Origin: Clarkia xantiana subsp. parviflora
Taxonomy: Eukaryota; Streptophyta; Magnoliopsida; Myrtales; Onagraceae
NCBI GenBank assembly: GCA_036873135.1
Contig: JAPTYO010000018.1
Span: 8,733,503 to 8,797,502, forward strand
Reading direction: 5' to 3'
DNA: 64,000 bases
Shown here: piece by piece, positions 21,862-35,300 of the stretch
Position numbering within the stretch: position 1 is the first letter of the stretch
Layout of the letters: each line of letters opens with the position of its first letter
Notes under the pieces: generated by a model
The model's input: the letters and a program-made list of their open reading frames with translations, nothing else
The model's database searches: none
Told to the model about the DNA's origin: nothing
Translations under genes and position numbers: made by a program

Positions 21862-23499
21862 ATCTTAAGGCAATTTTTTTGTTGGTTTTATACAGTAGGG
21901 TATATTCTGAAATATGATTTTCTGCAGAAAATAGCTCAGTAAATTTTTCTGTTTATCAGAAATTTGAGCTATGGCCTCCAACGATGACGATGGAGTTTCT
22001 GTCACTGGTTATGTAACTTATGTTATAACGACAGTGGGGGCTAAAGAAGCTACGATTGTTTTTGTTGCTAATGTTCCAATTGTTGGTTTGATCAGTCTGG
22101 AAGCTCTGTTAGAGCACCGGTTATCATATTTGGAAACACAACCATGATGGTTTACAACTTTGTAGAAGGTGATTGTAAAAATATATCTGAACAATATGTT
22201 GTTTGAGGAAAATTATTTTCGTCTTGTATTCAAGTCAAATAAGTATGTATTGACTGGGCATAATATAGATGTATGTGGGGAAATGATCAAGTTAGGAAAG
22301 AACGTTGATTGACAAATGTTTCTTTTTCTTAGTGGATTTAATTTATGATAGGCATGTTAATTATGATACTTTGTGAAAGTTAATTAACATAAATCATATT
22401 CCTAAAATACAATTGATAATAAATACAAATGCTAAAATTTGTGTTGTATTTTAGCTCGCTCGAGTTCCTTAGTCAAATTAAAGAAATCCCAAATCGCTTG
22501 ATTTGATCGACGATTGTGACTTGAAACTTATGTTTACACGAGTCGGTAAGTACTTCATCACTTAGTGTATGATAGTACAATATGTTGCAATGTTCAGTAA
22601 ATATGGTGAATTGCTAAATTTACAATTTATGAACAAGAGTTGAGAATCAACTTGATAAGAAATTATGTGCAACATCAATAATTGTTCTCTGAATATTGAC
22701 ATAAATACGGTTTAATTCGTGAAATCACTACACCGCATATACTCTGTAGAGTTGGATTGCGGAGAGAATATTCGAACATTGAAGGAGATGATGAACTCAA
22801 TGTTGATTGGTTCTGGGTAACCTCAGAACATGATGGGATAAGCTAATTTGATTAGCAATTAATTTGTAATTAAGATATCCTGTAATATCGAAATAAAAAT
22901 CTTTAGCTTCGAATGTGGGGGGTATTCTGACCGATGTGGTAATACCTCTGAAACTAAGGCTTAAAATACGAATAAAACTGTTTGTTGTATTTTCTTCGGA
23001 TATGTACAAAACAGTAATGCTTATCTATTTTGTGTGCATGATTCAATTATTTTGGATATACACAAACTACGATAAATTGTTAAGAATTTATTTACTGCAA
23101 GTCTACAGGAGAACTTAGTTCTTAAAGACAAGTCCATAAGACTATTTTGCACATAAATTGTAAAGACCAAGCGGTCTGAGAATCATGACGGTCTAAAGAC
23201 CAATGCTGACATAATAATGATCTGATGACCTATGTTGTCATAATGATCTGATGATCAATGTTGATGTTGTGGTAATTGAGAGCTCGTAAGAACTTAGACC
23301 CAACTCATGTTGAGACACGTTAAACTTTCGAATAATGTGGTTGATACCATGTGTAATTTGGAGTCACGATTAATGTGGGGTAGCTTTGAATAGTAGTTTC
23401 CTTTGTTAAGGTACCCCAAATAATGTTAGAGAACTCTCTATAAATTGTTCAAATTAGTGAAACCTTTGCATTTATAATTAAATATGGGAGCATCTCATA
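21862..23499 (+). other. Element G interior, 5' half, non-coding
   Basis: Where gag, protease and integrase would lie, no convincing domain is visible. A short frame starts at the ATG at 21971 and stops after about 58 codons; it is not recognised. Confidence 0.4.
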
Positions 23500-24640
23500 A
23501 AAAAATGTTGAAGTTGAGACGGAGGTCGAAACTGAAGTTGAGCCTAGGAGAAATAAAAGGGCTAGGATTGAACAAACCTATGGTGCAGATTTTCTGACCT
23601 ATATGTTTGAAGCTGGAAAAGGCTATCAATAGTGAAATTGAATCGATTCTGCAAAATCATTCTTGGTAGCTAACGGTTCTTCCTCTTGGAAGCAAACTAC
23701 TAGACTATAAGTGGTTTTTCACATGGAAGTTGAAAGTAGATGATTCAATTGATAAGTGTAAAGTTAGATTTGTAATCAATGATTACTTTAACACTTATTT
23801 TCTAGTGACGATATTTACGTCCATTAAAATGGTACTTGCAATGCGGCCCTCCAAAATCTTGCAGTACATCAAATGGACGTGAAAACAAATTTCTTAAATG
23901 GAGAATTGTAATTAGAGATTTATATGAAATAACCTGAGGGTTTCTCAGCTCCAGGACAAGAAAAGAAAGTTTATAAACTCGTCAAGTCAATGACATTAAT
24001 TTTTTTTTGTCATGTTGGAGAAAGACTTTATAGTCAATGAATGTGATATGTGCATCTATGTGAAAGACAATTACAAAGGTTATGTAAATGTATTTACGTC
24101 AATGACTTGTCTATCATTGGAAGTAATGATGTAATGGTTCAATCATCGAATCATATGTTGAATTTGAGATTTGATATGAAAGAAGGAACTGTTCTAAGTT
24201 AATCTCATTATATATCGATAAGATATTAAAAAAATTCAACAAAGACGATATGTGAAAGGTCAGTACTCCAATAGATCCAAGCAAGTTTTCTCAGGAAAAA
24301 TAAAAGGAGAAGAGAAGTTTCAAATTGAATACGCTAGGATTATTGGGAGTGTAATGTACTTGATGACATGTACAAGACCTGATACAGCACACGCTATGAG
24401 CGTACTGAGTAGATACTCGAGTAACCCAAGTACAGATCATTGAGATGGTATCGTCAGGTTAGTTAGGTACCTGAGTCATACTCATAATTATGGACTGCAT
24501 TATACCATAAATCCAAGCATGATTAAAGGCTAAATCGAAGCGAACTGGATATCTGATTCGAGAAACTCGAACTCCAGAGATGGGTATTTATTAGATGCAA
24601 CCATAACATGGAAATCCTCTAAACGATATTGAAAACCAGA
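23500..24640 (+). pseudogene. Copia reverse transcriptase/RNase H remnant of element G
   Basis: Broken pieces in shifting plus-strand frames: an RT start (DYKWFFTWKLKVD then IDKCKVRFV, about 23700-23790), a MDVKTNFLNGE-like piece (about 23870), the best-kept frame 24252-24443 with GSVMYLMTCTRPDTAHAMSVLSRYSSNP, and an RNase H piece (WISDSRNSNSRDGYLLDATITWKSSKR, 24545-24630). The catalytic YxDD region is not intact. It cannot produce enzyme. Confidence 0.75.
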
Positions 24641-25813
24641 TCCCCGTTGATTCTAGGTTTTAAGCACTGAAAGTGTGTCGTATAATTATAACGGTTATGC
24701 CGTTTACTAGAGGATTTAGCAAATTGGCCAAAATCGGTATAAATACCAATACGGAGATTGATGAGATTATTTTGGTTTTAACCAAATATATATAATCCAA
24801 CAAATTGTAAGAGCTTGATGGTTCTGTCTAAAAGACAATGTTTGACGCAAATAAGTGATGATCACCCCCCTTGGCTTGATAACCTTTGTTAAGGTTGGCT
24901 AGTGGGACACTTGGCAAACCTGTTGTCTGCTAGAAGAATCAGCATGAATATAACTGTTGGATTAACAAAAATATTCCTGCAGGATATGATGGTCTGAGGA
25001 CCTTAAAGCAACGTTGCGATAATCAATCTGCATTTGGTATCATGTTGTAAAATGTATATTGGAAAGTCTAGACTTATGTTACACAAATGCTCTGAATTGG
25101 AAATATCACGCTCGACAAAGATCACCTGATAAATATTGCGGATCCGCTACCCGTAGGGTTAAATAGAGAGTTATTTGGTCAATTATCTAAGGGAATGAGA
25201 TTAAAGCCCTGAAGAACATTCCTGAGAAGGAAAACCCAACCTAGTTGACTGGAGATCCCAAGATCTAGGTTCAAAGGGACAACCTAATCACAGGAGTGAG
25301 TGAGATCACTGTGAGGGTCAAACTCCCAAACCCATTCCTAGATGTGAAACAATGATAGAGTGGGAAAATGTTAAGTGAAAACTTTTAATGATTCGTGAGA
25401 AATCTCAAAGACACGGTGAAACACTTGAATTATATCAGAGTCGTGATGAATCTGTTGAGATAAGAATCACCTATGCGAGTGAGAAGATGGGCCGCTTTGA
25501 AAGGAATTGTTGAGGGCGCAATTCTTAGAAACGTTCGCAGAACCAGGCAAAATGTCCAGGGTCATAACGGACATTGAGGCGTGAACCGAACTATATTAGG
25601 AATATATCTGTGTAACTTGTATCATCATTTACACCAACGACAATTAGTTCAAGGACATCGCGTCTACAAACCAGCCAGTAAAGTCGGTATAAGTTCACAA
25701 GGGAAGGTTGAAACGGCAGTCCCATACCTATCCTATGCAGTTATTGACCGTTGAACTCTAACTCCGTGTCTAGAGCCACCATTAGGTTTCCAAACAACAT
25801 TCACGTAGTGGAT
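24641..25813 (+). other. Element G interior, 3' part, nothing recognised
   Basis: No open frame with similarity. It ends at the right LTR. Confidence 0.4.
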
Positions 25814-26851
25814 TGTTGGACAATTGGGCTTGACAGTGACCCAATAGTCGTAGTGAATGGCATTTGGCCCATCACAAAATTGTGAAGAATAATTGAAGTA
25901 ACCCGTAAGGGTCCGATTGTGCTAAATAGGAAATTAATTGTTGCCTAAATTGATATTTGGAAAGTTAATTATGAAAACCGAAATTACTTATTCTCGTAGT
26001 GTCCAGATACATTGCATTATTCAATTTTGCAAATGTATTTATGGACATATAATCCTACCATCTAATGGTTGTTATATTTTGTTAATATATATATATATAT
26101 ATATCATCCCTGTTGAGATTTTTGGAATCGGCATCTTCTCTTCTATAAAGTGTATATATATATATGTAAAGCCTTCGCCGTTTTTTGATTTTTTTTTAGT
26201 AGGAATCCTTTGCTTTTAACTATCTAATCCCTAGCTCAAAATTCCAACCAATACATATATACATGCCGATACATATACATATATAGATCTTTCAGCTCAA
26301 ACCACAAACACCAATCTATCCAATCGTGGTTAAGATCGAGTAAGGAGTCGTCCTCGCCATGCAACTTCAAGTCATCGTATGCAACACCATGGGGTCCAGG
26401 AACGAGCAGCTCCGGAATCGAAGTCGCTACATCTTTCCGGTTTACGGGTCATATTCAAATTTCGTAGCATTTTTATCGATCAATATTTGGTTTATTATTC
26501 TTGTTTGAGTTCAGGTATTGGTTCGGTTCGGTTGAACGAATTGTGTGCACGATTCGTGTTAACGACACTATTGTATCCTGGGAGGTGGTGACCAACCCTG
26601 TAATAAACCTAGTTCCATAACCTGAGGGTGAGGTGGGGCGAAATTGCCCTAAGAAGACCGTGATCAGCACGGGCCTCAGTAAAAAATTCGTCTTTCCCAT
26701 TTGATCTACAAATCATAATTTTAGTTTTTCACACACATACAGATTACTCGTTAATTGTATGTTGAATACCGTATAATAAATAATTGGACTTATGTCCTAC
26801 ATATTCCAAAATTACAGTTTTACCACTGTAGCAACCAACGTTTTTCCAACG
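25814..26851 (+). mobile_element. Element G 3' LTR
   Basis: 1038 bp. About 100 bp longer than the left copy because of an A/T microsatellite-rich segment at about 26067-26165 containing two (TA)n runs. Confidence 0.85.
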
Positions 26852-27102
26852 GAATTTAAGGGGAATGAAGCAACTTTTATTTTTTTTTGTGTCTGGATCT
26901 GTAAGCAACTTAAATTAACTCTACGAGCTTTATAACAATGAATTGGATGCATAGATTATAGAATCAAGGGTCAAAACGTTTTAGTACCATATGTTTAATC
27001 GTTTTTTTGCTTTTGTTACTATATGTTTTTTTTCCGTATATTTTTTGTACTAAATGTTTGAAATTTGTATACTTTTGATTCATCCGTTAGTTGGCTGTTA
27101 AT

Positions 27103-27335
27103 ATTGGCCGTAAATGGCATGTGAAAGTCATGTGTCCACCCTAAACTTTTGATTTTGTTCAATTTATCCCTCTAATACATCTCTAAAATTTATATTGCTC
27201 AATTTAGTCCCAAAGAACCCAAATCGACCCACTTATTCCAATCAAAAGGTTAGGGATGTATTAGATGAACTAAATTGAGCAAAATCAAAAGTTAGGGTGG
27301 GTCACGTGACTTGCACATACCATTTAACGGGTGTT
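27103..27335. mobile_element. Foldback MITE
   Basis: An imperfect inverted repeat with arms of about 95 bp: CCGTAAATGGCATGTGAAAG... at the left pairs with ...CTTGCACATACCATTTAACGG at the right, and the arms meet around a short loop near 27215. There is no coding capacity. A clear target duplication was not found. It sits about 350 bp upstream of the C48-like gene. Confidence 0.65.
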
Positions 27336-27339
27336 TCTG

Positions 27340-27689
27340 GTGTGTGCTCCACAAGCAGTATGCTTGTGGAGGCTTATAGGGGCAAATTGATAGCATTAAA
27401 AAGTTGAGGACTTAGTAGTTGGTTCGGTTCGTTTTATAACAGACTAGCTCGGTTGAACCATTTCCTGACGTCGTCGTTAACTAACAGAAACGAACCACTA
27501 TACAAAAAGCACCGCTGCTACTAAATAAGGTTTCCAAAGAAGAAAACCTAACTCCACGAAGAAGACTAGAGGACGACCAGACTCCACGAAGAAGAATAGA
27601 GGAGGACAACCAGGAGAGGAGGCGACCAGTACCGGGAGCAGCGGTTTTCTAGGCGAAGAAGAAGAACACAGAGTAGCCTCCAAGTTAAC
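27340..27689 (+). promoter_or_regulatory. Presumed upstream region of the C48-like gene
   Basis: Upstream of the ATG at 27690. 27530-27660 holds purine-rich GAAGAAGA repeats, as in plant 5' leaders. I see no certain TATA box. Confidence 0.3.
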
Positions 27690-29966
27690 ATGGACAACGT
27701 TTCAGCTTTCTGGAAGCATTCTAGAGAAGGGCATGTTCGAAGACCCTATAACCAATTTCCGTTCCGAAATTTAGCAGAGAAGTCGGGAGTTCACCAAAAC
27801 GGGATTGATTTGGTAAGCAAAAATTTCGGAATCGTGATTTTTCAGTACCGCTGCTACCGCCAGATTTTTTTTTCTTTAAATTAGGATTTGCTTTCAGGGA
27901 TTTTCACTGCAGGAGAGTAGAATGCCCAGGCACTTAAGTTAGAAATTGGCAAAAAAAGACGATGGACGAATCTATGATGGTGCTGGAAGGAGAAGACCCG
28001 TTCAGACGAGATTCTCAGGCTGCTCAACTGCAGCAGAGCTCGGTGTCTGGGTCGAGAACAGATCCAGTAGTCATGGATTATATTTTTCCACTATGTCTAT
28101 TGCTGTTTGTTGGCTATAATTTTAACTCTTGATTGGCAATACAGGGTAAAGATCTTTCACAACAACAACAACAACAATGGCATAGGTTAGGTTTTAATTT
28201 TATGAATGATATTGTTGCTAATTAGTAAGTTGTTCATGTATTTGAGTTAATGTTCAAGGTCCTGTTCCATAGTTTTTTTGTGCTGGTAGGTCCAACCATT
28301 TGAATCAATTAAATTCAGGAGCGTGAAGTTGTGAATTATGTCATTTCGAAACAACCAGTTGGGGTTGCGAAAATAGATTTTTACTGGTAAGTGCATATGA
28401 GCATTAAATTATTCACATAAATATGGTTGTGTCTTTGGGGTGTTAGTGTTCATAAATTTGGCTCATAAGTCTATTGAATGGGTCTTCTTACATTTGTCTG
28501 TCTAAAAGCAGAGTTAGTCCAGTTTTGACATACTTAGACCATTTTTGACATACTTTGAGTAAATGGTCGCCGAATGGTTTATGTCAAGTATTTTGTAATT
28601 TACAACTTAACATGTGTGATTCATATTATCCAAGATAGAACTTTTAGCCGATTTATTTTATATATGTATACCCTTTTATGCACATGTGAGATGGTAAACA
28701 ATATATGTTGCTTCTTTTTTTACACTATATTGTTAATAAAAAAAGATAAATGATTGTCTACTAAAGATGATTTGGAAAATGAGTAAGATTTTGTTATGTG
28801 TATAGTTCATTGGTTCTATACTCATACACGGAACATTTATACTAATCTGCACCACATGAAAGACATGCATATAAGATAATTTCCTAATGTATGTGCCCTG
28901 TTTTATGTATTGTGCATGTAATTTACAGTAACAAAACATGAATATGACATTCATGGTGCTATCTTTGTTTCTCATCTGCTTGCAGAATGGAAGCCTTCCA
29001 ATTAAATGATATGGTTGAAAATTATGTCATTACGTAATGGCGAATTGTTATTTCAGAAATAGTATTTTATTGGTAGGTGCATATGAAGATTAAACTTTTT
29101 ATATATTTGTAGTTTAAATTATGAGATGACAGATGGGAGTAGATGATCTTGAAAATAAACTAATGTTTGGCTGATTTTTTTGTACGGAGCTTTTAGTTAA
29201 AACAGACAAAACATTAATTAATCGACAAAATATGTTGTCATTACTTCCTGGAGCATGTGTTTCAGACGAGGTAAGTGTGATTGTTGTGTAATACAATAAA
29301 GATGTGAAAAAAAAAATAGATTAATTTTTTTTTTTGTGGAAAACAGGTGATAAATAGTGTTGCTCACATGTTGAACTCATCACAAAAAAAATTCGATGGC
29401 GCAATTTGTATCTCCCAACATGGGTTCAGGTAATGCAAATTTAGGTTCAGATTTGAGGTTGATAAACTCCAAATGATAGGATTATAACCTAGAAGTAAAA
29501 CTAGTAGATAAGTAAAATTCCACCAACCATTATGTAATTAAGCTCGGACAATTTGTCTAAATTTTATTATTGACTAAGTATGAAAATCTTAAAGTTATAA
29601 ATATTTTGAAAATAACATGATATTTACTTGTGGGTATGCAGCAATTTATTGCGTCTGGCAGAAATGCAAAAGATACTGTGCAGTCTCATATATCACATTG
29701 GATGGATGACAGACTTGAACATTGCACAAGGATACGAAGTGTATATTTGTGTGAGGTTAGTCAGTAATTGTTATTTTAAATTGTTTCAAATTTGACCTCA
29801 GGATCTGTTTTTTTTTTTTTTTCACAAACAGATATACATTCCTATCAATAATATCAATGAACATTGGCACTTGCTTGTAGTAGATGTTGCTTATCGTTCA
29901 ATCTATGTCGTGCATACACTCGAAAATGGGTATTTCGAAAGAAGGTTGAATGTCATTTACATGATG
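27690..29966 (+). pseudogene. Ulp1/C48 cysteine-peptidase-like gene, 5' exons
   Basis: Plus-strand gene with plant-type introns. A possible first exon is 27690-27812, ending at GTAAGC. Weaker exon candidates lie at 28145-28183 and 28319-28387. The recognisable exons are 29197-29270 (LLSLLPGACVSDE), 29347-29429 (VINSVAHMLNSSQKK), 29642-29755 and 29832-29966 (YIPINNINEHWHLLVVDV...). The last matches the His part of the Ulp1/SENP fold, which removes SUMO-type modifiers. The expected Asp position after it reads H (VVHTL instead of a D-S-L pattern). The 5' exons do not join into one clear frame, so I call it a probable pseudogene or a divergent, inactive relative. It continues at 58329. Confidence 0.6.
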
Positions 29967-30014
29967 GTGAGTGTTGAGTTGAGTCATACTCATAAATACA
30001 GTTTACAAAAAATG

Positions 30015-30050
30015 GTTATGACGTTGGGTAATTTTGTTTGCATAGCAGTT
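30015..30050 (+). repeat. 36-bp host sequence, left copy
   Basis: GTTATGACG...GCAGTT is identical to 58295-58330. It belongs to the end of an intron of the C48-like gene and includes the splice acceptor GCATAGCAG/TT. The two copies bracket the 28-kb compound insertion. Confidence 0.95.
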
Positions 30051-31313
30051 TTGTTTTCAGAATTCTGGGTAATTCTTCTAATCACTTTGTCTTTTATTTT
30101 TGCAGCCAAGAAGGTTTCTCTGCTGACCCATCTCATTCTGAAGCAGGGCGAGACTGATGCCGTCCCAGGTGGCTCCAAGAGGAAGCGGAAGTCGCTGAAG
30201 AAAGGTGCTTCCTCTTCCGCCACTCCATCTGCTGCCCCTCCGACCGAAGAACAGGTCGTGGCCAAGCGAGCCAGGAGGGAGGAAATTGACCAAGCCTTCG
30301 GGGTTACTACCGCCGAGGAAGGTAAGCGTGTCCGTCGTGCTATTAAAAGATATATGAAACTGGTTCCCAAGGAGTTTATCCCCGCTGATCGGGAAACGCG
30401 GGTTCGAGAAATCAAGTACATCCTTCGAGGAGAAATCCCCCGCGTTCTCAAGGCGGGATATTACAACGTCTTTGGGAAGAACCAACACTTCGATCGTCAA
30501 ATCATCTGGTGCCCTAAGGGTACTCTTCCTGACTTTATTCGCCCCGCCACCGCAGGTCCATCGGAGGCTATCACTCCGAGTCGAGCTGCTACTCCAGCCC
30601 GAGCCATGACTCCACCGGCGCCGGTGACAGAGGAAACCCCGACGGAAGCCCAGTTCCGTCAGGTGACTGACTTGGAGGCTTCTCCTTCCTCCGAGGAGCC
30701 CGCTGAAGGTAGCCTGCTCCGTCGCAGGCGCGGTCGGAGCACCTTGAGGCCCGTCGTGGAGGATGTGTCCCGGAGTCCTCCTCCCGAGTTCTGTTCTCCG
30801 ACTCCTGCTCAAGTAGGTTCAGGATCACGAGGCTGTCATACGTCGGAAGTGGAAGATGATCCAGGCGGATCAGCAGCGGCACGAGTTTGAGAAGGGGCAG
30901 CTCATCCACGAGAAGGGTGTTCTTGCGGAGGCTCTCGCGGAAGCCAAGGCAGGGCTCGAGGCCAAACTTGCTGAGGCCAAGGCCCAGGGCCACGAGGAAG
31001 GTCGCCGGCAGGGCCACGAGGAGGGTCTCCTGCAGGGTCGCGAGGAGGGCCGTCTGCAGGGCCGCGAGGAGTATCGGAATTCTGAAGAATTCAAGGTGCA
31101 TGCTGTAGGGTTCTGCAAGTCCGAGGTGGAGGACGTTCTGTACAACGCCGTCGAAGAACTCTACACAGCCTACGAGGATTCCATCGACTTCAAGAAGTCC
31201 GAGACTCTCGCCCCCATCGTGGAGAAGTACTTCAACCTCCCCGCGGAGAGTGAAGAGACTGCTGCTGTGGACCCGACTCCGCGGGCTGCGGAGCCTTCCG
31301 CCCAGGCCCCTCC

Positions 31314-31589
31314 TATAGAGTATATAAGTTGATATGCTCACATTGCATCTTGTCATTTACACTTGCATTTACTTCTATCATATCATTAGATGATTGTATA
31401 AGGTTATTATATGGTGCATATATCATGTAGTACATGTTACATGGTGTATGCACCTTGGTGCACCAAGTTGGGCACATAGGATAGCTAGTCCTAGTTGGTG
31501 ATCCTTATCACCTAGTATATATAGTTTACCTATTGCATTGTAATCCCTAATCATCAATCAACAAATGATTCAACCTTCCAAGGCTTTTA
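31314..31589 (+). mobile_element. Element F 5' LTR
   Basis: 276 bp. TATATATA near 31515 may serve as TATA box. The right border is fixed by the primer site at 31590, the left one by the target duplication. Confidence 0.92.
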
Positions 31590-31602
31590 TGGTATCAGAG
31601 CC
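31590..31602 (+). other. Primer-binding site of element F (initiator Met-tRNA type)
   Basis: TGGTATCAGAGCC starts directly after the LTR. This is the standard complement of the 3' end of plant initiator methionine tRNA. Confidence 0.93.
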
Positions 31603-32339
31603 ACCTCAAATGGCGGCACAACCACAAAGCTAAAGAAGACCAAGTTTCTTCAAAGTTTTGCCTTAACATTCACCTTGTTCAAGTGTGGTTTTGCAACTTC
31701 GGCTTCGTGGATCATCTTTTCTACTTCAACAATCCATTTCTTACTTAAGAATGGACATATAGTAAGTGGAATTTCAAGAACTCAACACGCATAAAGTAGA
31801 TCTGCACCTAGACTAAGCATAGCCAAGATGACTTAGTACTAGTTTGCTTGTTCTTGAAGAATTCAGCCTTGTTGAGCTGATTGCGTGTTTGATATTACTA
31901 TTTCATGGAGTTTGCTTTGTTTCTCTACATTTGGATATGGATTTTGAACATGTTTCAGCTGCGCCCCTTGCTTGATATCTGGATTTCCATTGCTTGATTT
32001 CACTTATCTACACATTGCTCGGCTGAGGAGCATTTGTGCCTACCTTGTGCTTTGTGTTCATATCTTCAAGAATTCTGAGCCTTCATCAATGGAGAATGGT
32101 TTCTAATCCATTTCTGTTGAATTTCAAGCTTTGAAAATCACCAATCTTGTTGCCGAATTGTACAAGCAATCTCATAGGGTGAGCTGGATTTTGTCCTACT
32201 ATCAACAACCTTGGTGTACTACTTTTGTTTGTAGTGCAACTTGTGTATGCGATTTTGATTGGATTGTGGCAGCTGATTTCTTGGATTTGGATTCCTATTA
32301 TTCACATTCCATACCTACTTCTGTTATCTGAGTTACAAA
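31603..32339 (+). other. Element F untranslated leader
   Basis: Leader between primer site and the Gag-Pol ATG, about 740 bp. A 66-codon frame (32131-32331) ends before the ATG at 32340; I see no reason to call it a gene. Confidence 0.6.
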
Positions 32340-35300
32340 ATGGCTCAAGAAACCAATGTTGATGACCCCCTTTACATACACCCCTCAGACACCACTGGCC
32401 ATATGCTCATCCCTTTCCAACTACAAGGAACCTCCAACTATCATGTTTGGAGCACATCAATCAGGGAAGGCTTGTTGGTGAAGAACAAGCTTGGTTTTAT
32501 AGATGGCACATTCACAAGATTGGATGTTAATGTCAATGATAGAGTGAAATGGGATAGGGCAAATGCAATTGTCAAGGCATGGTTGAGGAACACTGTGGCC
32601 AAAGATTTGGTGAATGGTTTGTTCTACAACACAACTGCTTCTTCTATTTGGAATGACTTGAAGGAGATGTTTGATAAAGTGGATGGCACACAAATCTTCC
32701 AATTAACAAGGGAGATTTATCAAACATCTCAAAGTGTGCTCTCTATCACTGAGTACTTTGCCAAAATGAAGCAACTTTGGGGTGCCCTTGCTTCCATTGA
32801 TGATTTGGATCTTCAATGTGCTGGAGACATTGCCATTGTCAATGAACACAAGGAGAAGCAAAAGTTGATGGCATTTCTTTTGGGACTGAATGACTCCTAT
32901 GGACACATTAGGAGCACTTTACTTATGAGACAACCACTTCCTTCCCTTAGCATTGCCTTCTCTGTATTGGTACAAGAAGAAAGCCAAAGGACCATCTCTG
33001 GTTCCATTGGTGATGTGGGTGAGGCAACTGCCTTGTTCACTGGAAAGCATCCATCCTATGGTGGTGGTAGAGGCAATGGAAGAGGATATGCAAGAGGTAG
33101 AGGTTTTGCTAGAGGCAATGGCAATGGCATTGGAAGAGTAAATGGCTTTGGAAGAGGCAACTTCAATCCTTCAAGTCAGAGACCACTCAATACTTGCAAC
33201 TATTGTGGCAAGAGAGGTCACATTGAAGACAATTGCTACATCAAACATAACTACCCATATGATCACCCAATTCATCAAACCAATCCAAATGCTCCTAAGA
33301 GGAATTGGAATTCAGCCAACATTGTTGAAGAAGGTGGCAACTCAAGCACAATTGAGCATGTGGCAGCCAAGGACAAAAGGATATTTCATGGTACAGCTGA
33401 CAAAAGAATCCAACATGTTGCTGCCCATATTGATCACTTTGATCATTCACCCCTAAGCTTTGAGGATATGGATCAAGCTCATGTCAACATGGCAGGTATA
33501 TCTAGTGATTCTATGGTTTGGATAGTTGACTCAGGTGCTACTAACCATATCACTCATCAAGTTGAGTGGCTACATGATTTGAAGAAAAGTGATTCAGATC
33601 ACCAATATGTGCACTTGCCAAATGGTCACAAATGCAAAGTGACTCATGTTGGTTCTTGTTCTTTCTCAAGTGGATTTACCTTGACCAACATACTCTTGGT
33701 CCCTGACTTCAAGTTCAATCTGATCTCTGTATCTAGGTTACCTAGCCAGTTAAATTGCAAAGTGATCTTTACTTGTGATCATGTGTTACTTCAGGGCAAG
33801 AGTGGCAAGTCCATGGTGATTGGGGAATGGAATAGAGGACTATACACTTTGAAGGATGTGGTGCCTTCAAGCCCAAGGAAGTTGGCAGCTGCTTGCTTGG
33901 AGAATAAGGATGAAGTATTGAGATGGCATAGGCGTTTGGGCCATGTCTCTGAACAATATTTGAATCATTTGGATGTTTTAGGCTTGAATAAGACATATGG
34001 TTGTATCAAACAATGCACTATTTGTCCTCTTGCAAAACAATCTAGATTTTCTTTTCCAACCAGTGATTCTATTGCTTCAAAGCCCTTTGATTTGGTTCAC
34101 ATGGATTTATGGGGTCCTTACAAAGTGCCAACCTTCAAGAACAATCAATACTTCTTGACCATTGTTGATGATCACTCAAGGGCAACTTGGGTCTACTTGA
34201 TGAGGCACAAAAGTGATACTTTCTTGCACATCAAGAATTTCTTAATCATGGTGAAGAATCAATTTGGAACAATGGTCAAAACATTGAGGAGTGATAATGG
34301 GACAGAGTTCATCAATTCTGTTTGCAAAGGTTTGCTTCTTCAATTTGGCATTCTTCATCAAACAAGTTGTGTGCATACACCACAACAAAATGGAAGGGTG
34401 GAACGCAAACATAGGGACATCCTCAACATTGCTAGAGCTATAAGATTTCAAGCATCCATGCCTTTGAGGCATTGGGGGTATTGCATACTCAATGCTTGTT
34501 ACTTACTCAATAGGCTTCCCACCTCTATCTTGAAATTCAAATCACCTATTGAAGTGTTATATGGCAAGACTCCTTCCCTTCATCACTTGAGAACTATAGG
34601 TTGTCTATGTTTTTCAACCAAATTGAACAACCATGACAAGTTTAGTCCAAGGGCTGAACCATGCATCCTAATGGGATATTCAACATCTCAAAAAGGATAC
34701 CTTGTGATGAACATTTCAAACTCAGTGTTTCATGTATCAAGGGATGTTCATTTCCATGAGGATATTTTCCCCTTTAGCATGTCTAAGGATGCTCTAAAGG
34801 CTCTTATTCCATCTTGCTTGGGAGTCAAGCAACCACTTGAGGATTTCCCACCTGAGAATCCATTTCATTTTGACATGGATATATCAACCAACACTCCTCC
34901 CATTGAGGTTGTCACACCTCAAATGGATGATCAAGCACCTCCAATTGAGGATCAACCACCTCAACAACCAATTGAAGAAGATGCACCCCAACCTTCCAAT
35001 CTGAGAAGGAGTCTTAGAATTGCACAACTACACCCACCACCTCCTAGGAGAAGTGCAAGGCTTGCTGAACTCAAACAAAGATCAAGTTCAAATGCTATCT
35101 TTGGAATGGAGAAGTATGTCTCCTATGACAACTTGGGTCCACAATACAAATGCTTCTTGGCTGCCCTTGACAAGATCAAAGAGCCAACCACATATAAACA
35201 AGCAATCAAAGACCCAAAATGGATCTTGGCCATGAAGGAGGAAATGCAAGCACTTCAAAACAACAACACTTGGGAACTATTAGAACTCCCACAAGGCAAA

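Larger units (their letters stand above)
20930..26851 (+). mobile_element. Element G: decayed Copia LTR retrotransposon
   Basis: Direct LTRs 20930-21861 and 25814-26851, both starting TGTTGGACAATTGGGC, flanked by perfect target duplication GAATT (20925-20929 and 26852-26856). The last base of the right LTR is G instead of A. The interior holds only fragments of a Copia polyprotein, and no clear primer site remains after the left LTR. Many differences between LTRs show an old insertion. Confidence 0.85.

Noticed and set aside
24252..24443. Possible small independent gene in element G
   Set aside because: It is a fragment of Copia reverse transcriptase/RNase H (TRPDTAHAMSVLSRY).
29871..30890. 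339-codon plus-strand frame
   Set aside because: A chance fusion of a C48-like exon, intron sequence and antisense-gene exon 3 of element C.
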